Assembly (NCBI GenBank): GCA_965657165.1
Contig: CBFHNG010000030.1
Coordinates: forward strand, 1-23,380
DNA length: 23,380 nucleotides
Reading direction: 5' to 3'
DNA from: UBA3537 sp965657165
GTDB lineage: Bacteria; Bacteroidota; Bacteroidia; Flavobacteriales; Flavobacteriaceae
The notes under the pieces were generated by a model, which saw only the letters and a program-made list of their open reading frames with translations, had not been told where the DNA came from and ran no database searches. Positions within the stretch are counted from its first letter, which is position 1. Every line of letters starts with the position of its first letter. The position numbers were made by a program, and so were the translations under genes. This document shows positions 16,625 through 22,199 of the stretch, piece after piece.

Positions 16625-17074
16625 CTAATTATCGCTAGCATACCACTCTGCAAAACTGGTGGCAGTTTCTTGTAATTTTAAGGAATGTAGCTTAATATTT
16701 TCTGGTAAACGTCTTTTTATTTTCTCTGCAAAATCAATCACCATCATTTCACTTGTGGGTTGATAATCGACCAAAAGAACGTTGTGCCCTCTAGATTTAA
16801 GCTCTCTTGCTAGTTCTACATGTGGGGTGTTTTTGTTGAAAACTGTGGCGTGATCAAAAACATCTACAATTTCTTCTTTTGCAATTTTCTTTAAATCTGA
16901 AAAATCAATCACCATTCCATATTTGACATTTGACGCATCTGTAATTGGGTTTCCAATAACAGTAACATCCAAACGGTAGCTATGCCCATGGACATTCTTA
17001 CACTTACCGTCATAACCATAAAGTGCATGGCCAGTTTCAAAAGAAAATTGTTTGGTAATTCGAATATGAGTCAT
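16625..17074 (-). CDS. queD: 6-carboxy-5,6,7,8-tetrahydropterin synthase (PTPS family)
   Basis: This 149-residue member of the PTPS/QueD family converts 7,8-dihydroneopterin triphosphate to 6-carboxytetrahydropterin in queuosine precursor synthesis. Zinc ligands are His16 (FETGHALYG), His29 and His31 (NVHGHSYR); the catalytic cysteine is Cys25, four residues before the HGH motif, which separates QueD from animal PTPS with its different spacing. Other family signatures are GMVIDFSDLKKIAKE, VFDHATVFN, TSEMM and LQETATSFAEW. The other queuosine genes are not in this window. The ORF is 40 bp downstream of a MATE exporter gene and 8 bp upstream of lpxH. Confidence 0.92.
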   Translation of the reverse strand: MTHIRITKQFSFETGHALYGYDGKCKNVHGHSYRLDVTVIGNPITDASNVKYGMVIDFSDLKKIAKEEIVDVFDHATVFNKNTPHVELARELKSRGHNVLLVDYQPTSEMMVIDFAEKIKRRLPENIKLHSLKLQETATSFAEWYASDN

Positions 17075-17114
17075 GGTTAATGGTCTTATTTTATATTGTA
17101 TTACTATAACAAAG

Positions 17115-18449
17115 TTAGTGCTTTTGCTTTTGTGGCAAAAATTGTTTTCTGAATTTTATGATTAATGGAACACCTCGAGCAATCATCCAAAAGGTAAAAG
17201 CAATAAAAATACCATGCAATTTTAGGTTTAAATAATCTGAAATGAGTAATCCGGGAATAAATATCACTAGGGTTGCAGCGACAAGAACATTTCTCAAATC
17301 TTTCATTTTTCCTAAGCCCTTGAAAATGCCATCAAAAACAAATGCCAATGCACAAAAAGGTTGCATGATTAAAATAATCCAAAACACTTCATAAAATTTT
17401 GATAATACTTCACTCTCAGAGGTAAAAAGTGTACCAATTGGAAAGTAAAAAATACCACCAACTCCAGCCATAATGAAACCAACAATTAATGCTTTTTTTG
17501 TTAAGCGTTGACTCAATTGGACCAATGTTTCAATTTGTTTTGCACCAAATAATTTACCAGATAAAATATTACCAGCACTTGCATATCCATCTACAGCAAA
17601 TGCCGCAAAAAACCACAAATTAATCGCTATGGTGTAGGCCGCAATATAGTTAGTGCCATATGCTGTTGCAAAACTGGTGGCAAAGTACAATGCTAAATTC
17701 AAAGCAATTGTTCTAATGATGAGATTGCCAATCATTTGTAAGAATTTTGGCAGCTCTTTGTTGAAAGGAAAGGAAAGTTTTAGTGTTATAGGTGTTTTTC
17801 TCAATAATAAAACAGTGGACATCAAAGCCATTAACCCTTGTGAAATTGCACTAGCAATGGCAGCACCTTTCAGATTTAAAGCAGGAATGATATCGGTAAT
17901 TCCATAGACTAAAATAACATCTAGAACAATATTTATAATTGTACCAATAATTGCAATGATCATCGGGTAATATGTGTTTTGTAATCCTCTAAAAACACCA
18001 AATACTGCAAATGTATAAAGTGTAAAAGGGAATCCAATTATTCTGATTTTGTAATAGTCTACACTGTATTCTAAAAGCGTTCCAGTTGCATTATAGAATT
18101 TAAAAATAGACTCTGAAAAAGGCAGGGTTACAAGACAAATTAGAACACTCAAAAAAAGTATTATAGCAATGGCTTGCGCAGGTAGGTTCTTGACTTGATC
18201 AAGTTTATTTGCCCCTAAATATTGAGATATAATTGAAGAAATTGCAGAACGAGATTGCCCTAAAACCCAAATTAACATAGACAAAAATGAAGAAACAATG
18301 CCTACTGCTGCAAGAGATTCTGTAGCGTTGTTTGGGATGTGCCCAACAATAGCTGCATCGGTCAATGAAAGGATAGGTTCAGAAATTCCAGCAATGATGG
18401 CTGGTATGGCCAGTTTGTTGATTTGCTTGTTCGTAATGGTGGTATTCAA
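17115..18449 (-). CDS. MATE family efflux transporter (DinF-like), TTG start
   Basis: This 444-residue protein has about 12 transmembrane helices in two halves. Family features are the N-terminal NKQINKLAIPAIIAGISEPI, LTDAAIVGHI, and GQSRSAISSIISQYLGANK in the first half; AVDGYASAGNILSGKLFGAK is the matching second-half motif. MATE proteins export cationic drugs or metabolites in exchange for Na+ or H+; the substrate here is not predictable. The start codon is TTG at 18449: no ATG occurs in frame in the right place, and the next residues NTTITNKQIN fit family N-termini. An upstream -7 box supports this. It appears to lead the MATE-queD-lpxH unit. Confidence 0.92.
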   Translation of the reverse strand: MNTTITNKQINKLAIPAIIAGISEPILSLTDAAIVGHIPNNATESLAAVGIVSSFLSMLIWVLGQSRSAISSIISQYLGANKLDQVKNLPAQAIAIILFLSVLICLVTLPFSESIFKFYNATGTLLEYSVDYYKIRIIGFPFTLYTFAVFGVFRGLQNTYYPMIIAIIGTIINIVLDVILVYGITDIIPALNLKGAAIASAISQGLMALMSTVLLLRKTPITLKLSFPFNKELPKFLQMIGNLIIRTIALNLALYFATSFATAYGTNYIAAYTIAINLWFFAAFAVDGYASAGNILSGKLFGAKQIETLVQLSQRLTKKALIVGFIMAGVGGIFYFPIGTLFTSESEVLSKFYEVFWIILIMQPFCALAFVFDGIFKGLGKMKDLRNVLVAATLVIFIPGLLISDYLNLKLHGIFIAFTFWMIARGVPLIIKFRKQFLPQKQKH

Positions 18450-18467
18450 TGAAGGCTAAATTAGATT

Positions 18468-18475
18468 CAAAAATA
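18468..18475 (-). promoter_or_regulatory. Putative -7 box of the MATE-queD-lpxH unit
   Basis: On - the bases read TATTTTTG, an exact TAnnTTTG match, with a TTTG 15 bp upstream as a slightly short-spaced -33 box. Its distance to the TTG start of the MATE gene (18 bp to the box edge) is consistent with a short leader and with the non-ATG start. Confidence 0.5.
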
Positions 18476-18497
18476 CATAAAATCAGAATACAAAGAG

Positions 18498-18995
18498 TTA
18501 AAATACAAGTTCATAACAATAAAAGGGGTGTTTGCTTTGTTTTGGAAAGTAGATATCCCCAAGCCGTTTATACCCTCTTGTTTCATAGAACTTTTGATTG
18601 CGGTTATTTTGTGAAAAAGTGTCTAGTCGGACAGAAAAATATCCATTTGTTTTTGCAAAATTTTCTGCAAAAGTCATCATTTCTTGTGCAATGCCTTTTC
18701 CTTGAAATTTTGGATGAACAGCAAGGCGATGGATATAAATATTTTTATCTTTTGTAAGCCATTTTATGGGGAAATATTCTTCATCCTTGATTGTTGTAAT
18801 AACGATACATCCCATACAAACATGGTTTTGTTCAAAAACATACAACTCCTCACGTTGCACATCGTTTTCAAAAGCATTTCTATTTGGGTAATGCTCATTC
18901 CACTGAAAAATTTGCTGATTTATCATGTGTTTTGCACAGGCTTTGGTGATTTGCATTATAGAATTTAGATCATGAACAGTTGCTTTTCGAATCAT
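18498..18995 (-). CDS. GNAT family N-acetyltransferase
   Basis: I start this protein at the ATG at 18995 (MIRKATVHDLNSIMQIT), giving 165 residues. The frame stays open for 31 more codons upstream, but that extension reads through the truncated tRNA-like sequence and is not protein-like. GNAT motif A is clear: IHRLAVHPKFQGKGIAQEMM, with the acetyl-CoA pyrophosphate-binding Q-x-x-G-x-G/A turn. Motif B follows at GYFSVRLDTFSQNNRNQKFYETRGYKR. The acceptor substrate is unknown. The gene lies 48 bp upstream of the MATE gene on the same strand, but the MATE gene has its own putative promoter. It is divergent from the tRNA-Ala fragment, and so is the last host gene before the variable region. Confidence 0.9.
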   Translation of the reverse strand: MIRKATVHDLNSIMQITKACAKHMINQQIFQWNEHYPNRNAFENDVQREELYVFEQNHVCMGCIVITTIKDEEYFPIKWLTKDKNIYIHRLAVHPKFQGKGIAQEMMTFAENFAKTNGYFSVRLDTFSQNNRNQKFYETRGYKRLGDIYFPKQSKHPFYCYELVF

Positions 18996-19012
18996 ACTAA
19001 GTTGTGCATTGA

Positions 19013-19070
19013 AATATTTGTTTAAATGTACGTCAAATTTTGGGGATGTAGCTCGACTGGTTAGAGCGCT
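19013..19070 (+). repeat. 58-bp direct repeat, left copy (tRNA-Ala 5' half plus flank)
   Basis: This copy matches 20554-20611 with 6 mismatches in 58 and no gap. It includes 29 bp upstream of the tRNA and the first 29 bp of tRNA-Ala. Homology stops abruptly at 19070, in the 5' strand of the anticodon stem. It may be the displaced host half of an att site. Confidence 0.85.
19042..19070 (+). pseudogene. Truncated tRNA-Ala gene (5' half)
   Basis: The acceptor 5' strand GGGGATG, the linker TA and a complete D-arm (GCTC, loop GACTGGTTA, GAGC) are present. The sequence then leaves tRNA homology. No T-arm or 3' acceptor strand follows within the next hundred bases, so the copy cannot make a tRNA. 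A small hairpin GATATT/AATATC (19072-19086) stands directly at the breakpoint where the anticodon stem would be. The D-loop differs from the intact downstream gene by four bases, so this is not a very recent copy. Confidence 0.8.
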
Positions 19071-19416
19071 AGATATTAGCAATATCACTTAAACATAAAT
19101 GAAGAGGGGGCGTATCAAGTCTTTTTTGTGTTTATTATTGAGTTTTAAAGAATATTATTTATATCCTTTTTAGTTGTTTAAGTACAGCGGTTTTAGACCG
19201 CCTTATTTATTTAAAAACACAAAATAGCTTATAAATAGTTATATATTTATAATACAAAATAACATTGTAAGACGATACAATTAAGAGTTAATTTCTTTAA
19301 TCATTGTAACCATCCATATAGAAACACAGACACTAACAAAAATCGCAGACAGACATACAATTTGACAAGCATCCATAGACAATAATTTCTGTCAAGTTAC
19401 AACAAATAAAATAAAT
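19071..19416. other. Gene-poor 346-bp stretch at the left end of the putative element
   Basis: No supported gene. It holds a short hairpin GCGGT/ACCGC at 19187-19201 and, at 19349-19367, an ACAGACAT...TTTGACA block. That block resembles the reverse complement of the 11-bp repeat at 20465-20486, possibly a degenerate recombinase-binding site. Base composition is very AT-rich. Confidence 0.45.
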
Positions 19417-19818
19417 ATGCCCTTTAATAGTGAAATAGCAAGTAATGCAGGTAAGATTAGCAAAAGAGGTAAATCATTAAATATAGACTTAAGAAACGAC
19501 CTTAAAACACAAAAAACACACATCTTAAAAGACCTTGATTACGATACATTAAACAACTCACAAAAACTAAAGCTATTGGACATAGCCTTAAAGCACTCAT
19601 TACCTAAACAATAAATAGAACAACACATAGTTGAAGAATCATCAAAAGAGATACAAATTAACATAATAGGTAGAGACGGCGAGGTAAAAGAAACCCACAG
19701 AAATGTATTAGATGAGAACTTTAAATTCAAAGATTTAGCAGGGTAAACAGACAATGGAAGCTATAAAGTAGAAGCTACTGATTTGCCTTTGCCTATTAGT
19801 AAAGTTGAGAAGTTTTAA
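19417..19818 (+). pseudogene. Phage-like ORF interrupted by two in-frame TAA codons
   Basis: A 134-codon frame runs from ATG 19417 to TAA 19816, broken by TAA at 19612 and 19744 without any frameshift. The first 65 residues begin MPFNSEIASNAGKISKRGKS and contain LNNSQKLKLLDIALKHSLPK. That basic start followed by a helical LxxKxRLxLL-type segment resembles small DNA-binding proteins coded beside phage terminases. The second part (EIQINIIGRDGEVKETHRN) and third part (GSYKVEATDLPLPISKVEKF) remain protein-like, so the frame decayed recently. Both stops could come from CAA by one transition. The 65-residue first part could still be made. Small terminase-like identity is a guess from pattern, not from a match. 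Confidence 0.45.
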
Positions 19819-19917
19819 AACAATCTAATTCTAATATAATTAGTTCTGTTGATTTTCACATCCAAGTATAATCCGTAGTAATTTAAGAAGTTAACTATAT
19901 GAAGAAGTTTATTCATA

Positions 19918-20352
19918 TTACCTTTCAAAAAAGTTGACATGTCTGTAGTAACAATTACCAATATTATCACATTCTTCAAGTTCTATTGTTAAATTATTTT
20001 CATCTAATGTCAAAATAGTCCAATCGAAAGTACCTGAATTAAAATTCAATCTTAATTGGTTAGAATTTTCTAATATTCCCCAAGTTCCATAAGTTTGACC
20101 ATTAAAGCCTGAACAGTCTGAAAAGTAACTTACATATTCAAATGTATAATCTGATTTAAGTTCAATATAACTTCTGCAACCATTTATTTCATATTGCTTG
20201 ACATTGTCTACTTCATCAAGAATACCCTCATAGTACCCTTCGTGTTTAACAACATCCCATTTACCAATAATTGTAATATCATTAGAATTATCAGAATTAT
20301 CACCACTACAAGCGAAGATGAATAAAGCGGAGAGTAAGAGTAGTTTTTTCAT
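19918..20352 (-). CDS. Lipocalin-like lipoprotein
   Basis: This 144-residue precursor begins MKKLLLLSALFIFACSGDNS, a lipoprotein signal with lipobox FAC and Cys15 as the lipidated residue, followed by an acidic Ser/Asp/Asn linker. The mature part fits the small lipocalin-like fold (PF13648 type) common in Bacteroidota: IIGKWDVVKHEGYYEG at the start, YIELKSDYTFEYVSYF and GTWGILENSNQLRLNF in the middle, and TLDENNLTIELEE near the end. Four cysteines in the mature part (GCRSY, DCSGF, ECDNIGNCYY) may form disulfides. It lies inside the region bounded by the tRNA-Ala repeats, so may be cargo of a former element. Its leader DNA is nearly the same as that of the FISUMP lipoprotein gene at 22198. Ligand unknown. 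Confidence 0.75.
   Translation of the reverse strand: MKKLLLLSALFIFACSGDNSDNSNDITIIGKWDVVKHEGYYEGILDEVDNVKQYEINGCRSYIELKSDYTFEYVSYFSDCSGFNGQTYGTWGILENSNQLRLNFNSGTFDWTILTLDENNLTIELEECDNIGNCYYRHVNFFER
20305..20336 (-). repeat. 32-bp lipoprotein-leader repeat, copy 1
   Basis: These 32 bases encode the TLSALFIFAC(S)-type part of the lipoprotein signal and are identical to 22151-22182. Sequence on both sides diverges, including the first codons and the mature domain. Confidence 0.85.
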
Positions 20353-20464
20353 AAAATTATATTTAAACTAAATCTAATAAAAATATTTCTAAATATTAGT
20401 CCAAGTTTGATACATCTCACCTCAGTAGCCTTAGAACAAAGCGTGTTGAGAAAACAACTAAAAG

Positions 20465-20486
20465 CAAATGTCTGTCAAATGTCTGT
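20465..20486 (+). repeat. Tandem 11-bp repeat upstream of tRNA-Ala
   Basis: CAAATGTCTGT occurs twice head to tail, followed by CA. It lies about 100 bp upstream of the tRNA gene. Possible arm-type recombinase site; no coding function seen. Confidence 0.6.
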
Positions 20487-20553
20487 CAGTTTTTAGTACA
20501 TTTGAAGTGTTCTTTGAGAGGTTTAAAATTGAATATTTAGGATTACTCCCAAG

Positions 20554-20611
20554 AATATTTGTTTAAATTTACGGCAAATTTTGGGGATGTAGCTCAGTTG
20601 GCTAGAGCGCT
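20554..20611 (+). repeat. 58-bp direct repeat, right copy (flank plus 5' half of the intact tRNA-Ala)
   Basis: Right partner of 19013-19070, 1541 bp away. It supplies the region just upstream and the first 29 bases of the functional tRNA gene, so whatever duplicated it also carried tRNA leader sequence, as elements that integrate inside a tRNA gene must do to keep the gene active. Confidence 0.85.
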
Positions 20612-20656
20612 TGACTGGCAGTCAAGAGGTCGGCGGTTCGAGTCCGCTCTTCTCCA
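20583..20656 (+). tRNA. tRNA-Ala (anticodon GGC)
   Basis: The cloverleaf folds as follows: acceptor GGGGATG with CTTCTCC (one T-T mismatch at the sixth pair), D-stem GCTC/GAGC with loop AGTTGGCTA, anticodon stem CTTGA/TCAAG with loop CTGGCAG, variable AGGTC, T-stem GGCGG/CCGCT with loop TTCGAGT, and discriminator A. The anticodon GGC at 20617-20619 reads GCC. Acceptor pair G3-T70 is the alanine identity wobble, which supports the assignment. The CCA end is not encoded. A strong terminator follows 8 bp later. Confidence 0.95.
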
Positions 20657-20663
20657 CTTCTTA

Positions 20664-20699
20664 AAAGAGACTTTTTTTAATCAAGAGTCTCTTTTTTTT
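20664..20699 (+). terminator. Intrinsic terminator of tRNA-Ala
   Basis: AAAGAGACT (20664-20672) pairs with AGTCTCTTT (20686-20694) around a 13-nt loop and runs into a T-tract to 20699. Confidence 0.85.
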
Positions 20700-20718
20700 A
20701 TCCCTATATTTATCCCTA
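20697..20718 (+). repeat. Short direct repeat TTTATCCCTA x2 downstream of tRNA-Ala
   Basis: Two exact copies of a 10-mer stand with a 12-bp period immediately after the terminator T-tract. With the 11-bp repeat on the other side of the tRNA, this may be an arm-type recombinase site. Confidence 0.55.
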
Positions 20719-20775
20719 GTATTTTATTCGCTTCTCTGGGGGTCAGATTTTTGTATTGTTTTAAGTATTAGATTT

Positions 20776-20823
20776 ACAAGTATTAATCAAGGCTACAAAC
20801 CACTGTAACGCCTTAACCCTTGT
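20776..20823 (+). other. Complex imperfect hairpin upstream of the mini-HUH gene
   Basis: The core stem AAGGCTACA (20789-20797) pairs with TGTA (20804-20807) and GCCTT (20810-20814), with a 2-nt bulge and a 6-nt loop. An outer stem ACAAG/CTTGT (20776-20780 with 20819-20823) closes an 8/4 internal loop. It ends 22 bp before the ATG of the HUH-like gene. It could be an mRNA leader structure or a DNA hairpin recognised by the enzyme. Confidence 0.5.
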
Positions 20824-20845
20824 ATTGGGCTTAAATAAATAGATT

Positions 20846-21217
20846 ATGAGTGTATTAACGCAACAGTATGCAAAGTTTTTAAACGAACAATTCAATTGGA
20901 AATACTTCCTTACAGCAAGAACTCCGTATAAGATAAATACATATACACCAATCAATTGGAGCCATAGATTATTGGAAAATCATAAAGTGGATAAGGTCTT
21001 TTATGTAGTTGAAAGAGATAAGGGGGATTGGACAAATAAGCATGTACATATGCTTGTGGAAACCAACAGGGATATGAGTTATAAAGAAACCAGAACTGCT
21101 TTAGGCAATATTGCAGTAGGTGATTATCAGCTGATTGATAATCCGAAAGCAGTAACTAACTATGTAACCAAATGGATTGATAATGATTGTGAATATGACC
21201 TAATGATGAAAATCTAA
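20846..21217 (+). CDS. Very small HUH-type (rolling-circle Rep-like) protein
   Basis: This 123-residue protein shows the motif order of HUH endonucleases. Motif 1 is at 18-25 (WKYFLTAR). Motif 2 is HVHMLVE with His66 and His68 as metal ligands. Motif 3 is NYVTKWI with Tyr106 as candidate nucleophile and Lys109, the Y-x-x-K pattern of Rep proteins. Rep and transposase family members usually have extra helicase or DNA-binding domains, or are longer; this is close to the bare catalytic fold, like the small Rep-like proteins of some flavophages and of IS200/RAYT families, but with the Rep-type rather than the Y1-transposase-type motif 3. No coiled coil or second domain. It stands alone after the tRNA-Ala terminator, following a hairpin. 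It is probably mobile-element derived; activity is not proven. Confidence 0.6.
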   Translation: MSVLTQQYAKFLNEQFNWKYFLTARTPYKINTYTPINWSHRLLENHKVDKVFYVVERDKGDWTNKHVHMLVETNRDMSYKETRTALGNIAVGDYQLIDNPKAVTNYVTKWIDNDCEYDLMMKI

Positions 21218-21226
21218 AAAAATATA

Positions 21227-21250
21227 GATAGTTTTTATTTAATAACTATC
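21227..21250. other. Hairpin just downstream of the mini-HUH gene
   Basis: GATAGTT (21227-21233) pairs with AACTATC (21244-21250) around a 10-nt AT loop, 10 bp after the stop. No T-tract follows, so a classic terminator is unlikely. Confidence 0.4.
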
Positions 21251-21432
21251 CCCAATATGTTTGAAGTTCTGTTTTAATATTTGGCTGAGAAGCATAAAAC
21301 CTTATGTTAGTCTAAACCTCCATACACTGACAATAACTATTTGATTTAAATTGTTGATTATCAGTTGCTAGTAATTTTTAATTGGTGTGGTTTTGTTTGT
21401 GATACGTATGAATACACTAACGGTAAGAGGAT

Positions 21433-21455
21433 TTTTACTTCTTTAAAAAGTAAAA
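21433..21455 (-). terminator. Weak hairpin after the FISUMP lipoprotein gene
   Basis: TTTTACTT (21433-21440) pairs with AAGTAAAA (21448-21455) around a 7-nt loop, right after the stop codon at 21458. It is GC-poor with no T-tract, so a terminator role is uncertain. Confidence 0.35.
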
Positions 21456-21457
21456 CA

Positions 21458-22198
21458 TTAATCCCTGACAAAACGCACCGAAAAGCCAAACGGCTTGTCA
21501 TAGGGGACCCTGGTAAGGAAACTAGAATCGGAGCTCAGGTAGCGGCTCCATACTTCATTAAAATCTGACTCAGTAGAACTCCAAAAGAAGCCACCGAAAT
21601 TTCCATCGGTGAAAAAACCATAGGGGAAACGGTCGCCCACAGGGAAGGCATTAAAGCCGCTGCTGTTATTTAAACCTTGGTCGTTACCTGGTGCTCCTGT
21701 CTCTGTTACAGTGACCCAGCCTGTATTAGATGCCATAGCCTTGGCTATTTTATTTCCTGTTGTGGCCCCATCATAATTATAACCGTTGGCTATGAGATGT
21801 TCTTCTAAAGTGGTCCATTCTGCATCTGTAGGAACATGCCATCCTAGTGGAGCAAATTCTTTATTAGGGGTGTTAGGGTCATTATCATGAATTCCAGCTA
21901 TTGCATACCAATTGTATAGTTTTCCTTTGGTTGGGTCGTTATCATAATAGCACCAAGCCCCCGTAGTTAAATTAGCCCACTCATCATCATTTGTGACTTG
22001 TGGGATAGGTGTTCCATCTCTGTAAGTAATATGACAGGCGTTTTCAACAGTCCATTCCTGTGTTCCGTAAACAATACTATCATAAGGGACACCATCACAA
22101 TTCAGTAGTTCATTGTTATTATTATCATTCGTATCCGAACTATCATCACTACTACAAGCGAAGATGAATAAAGCGGAGAGTATTAAAAATCTTTTCAT
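21458..22198 (-). CDS. FISUMP-domain surface lipoprotein
   Basis: This 246-residue precursor begins MKRFLILSALFIFACSSDDS, a lipoprotein signal with Cys15 as the acylated residue and an Asp/Ser/Asn linker. The mature part is the Fibrobacter succinogenes major paralogous domain. Marks of the family, in order, are YGTQEWTVENACHITY, WCYYDNDPTKGKLYNWYA, APLGWHVPTDAEWTTLEEHL, GFNAFPVGDRFPYGFF, FFWSSTES, and PFGFSVRFVRD. Normal length. The fold resembles the sulfatase-modifying-enzyme/C-type lectin fold; in Bacteroidota it is usually surface-exposed, but function is not known. Its ATG comes one base after the stop of the upstream DUF285 gene (TAA-T-ATG), so the pair is co-translated. Confidence 0.88.
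   Translation of the reverse strand: MKRFLILSALFIFACSSDDSSDTNDNNNNELLNCDGVPYDSIVYGTQEWTVENACHITYRDGTPIPQVTNDDEWANLTTGAWCYYDNDPTKGKLYNWYAIAGIHDNDPNTPNKEFAPLGWHVPTDAEWTTLEEHLIANGYNYDGATTGNKIAKAMASNTGWVTVTETGAPGNDQGLNNSSGFNAFPVGDRFPYGFFTDGNFGGFFWSSTESDFNEVWSRYLSSDSSFLTRVPYDKPFGFSVRFVRD
22151..22182 (-). repeat. 32-bp lipoprotein-leader repeat, copy 2
   Basis: Identical to 20305-20336. A related partial third copy is at the right end of the window, where 23332-23359 matches 22116-22143 at 28 of 28 bases in the Ser/Asp/Asn linker. Confidence 0.85.
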
Positions 22199-22199
22199 A

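Noticed and set aside
19074..19086. AGC-containing loop in the hairpin after the tRNA fragment, suggesting an alternative Ala anticodon
   Set aside because: The hairpin is offset by about two bases from the correct anticodon-arm position, and no T-arm or 3' acceptor follows, so it is not a tRNA.
18996..19088. 31-codon N-terminal extension of the GNAT protein
   Set aside because: It reads antisense through the truncated tRNA and lacks GNAT features; the ATG at 18995 gives a normal family N-terminus.
19042..20656. Group I intron splitting a tRNA
   Set aside because: The downstream tRNA is complete, including its own 5' half, so this is a duplication and not an interrupted gene; no intron core pairing was recognised.
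20559..20771. 70-residue frame across tRNA-Ala (contains DVAQLARALDWQSRG)
   Set aside because: It is the well-known false translation of a tRNA gene; the cloverleaf explains the sequence.
21365..21568. 67-residue + frame overlapping the end of the FISUMP gene
   Set aside because: Most of it is antisense to conserved FISUMP codons; no motif or start context supports it.
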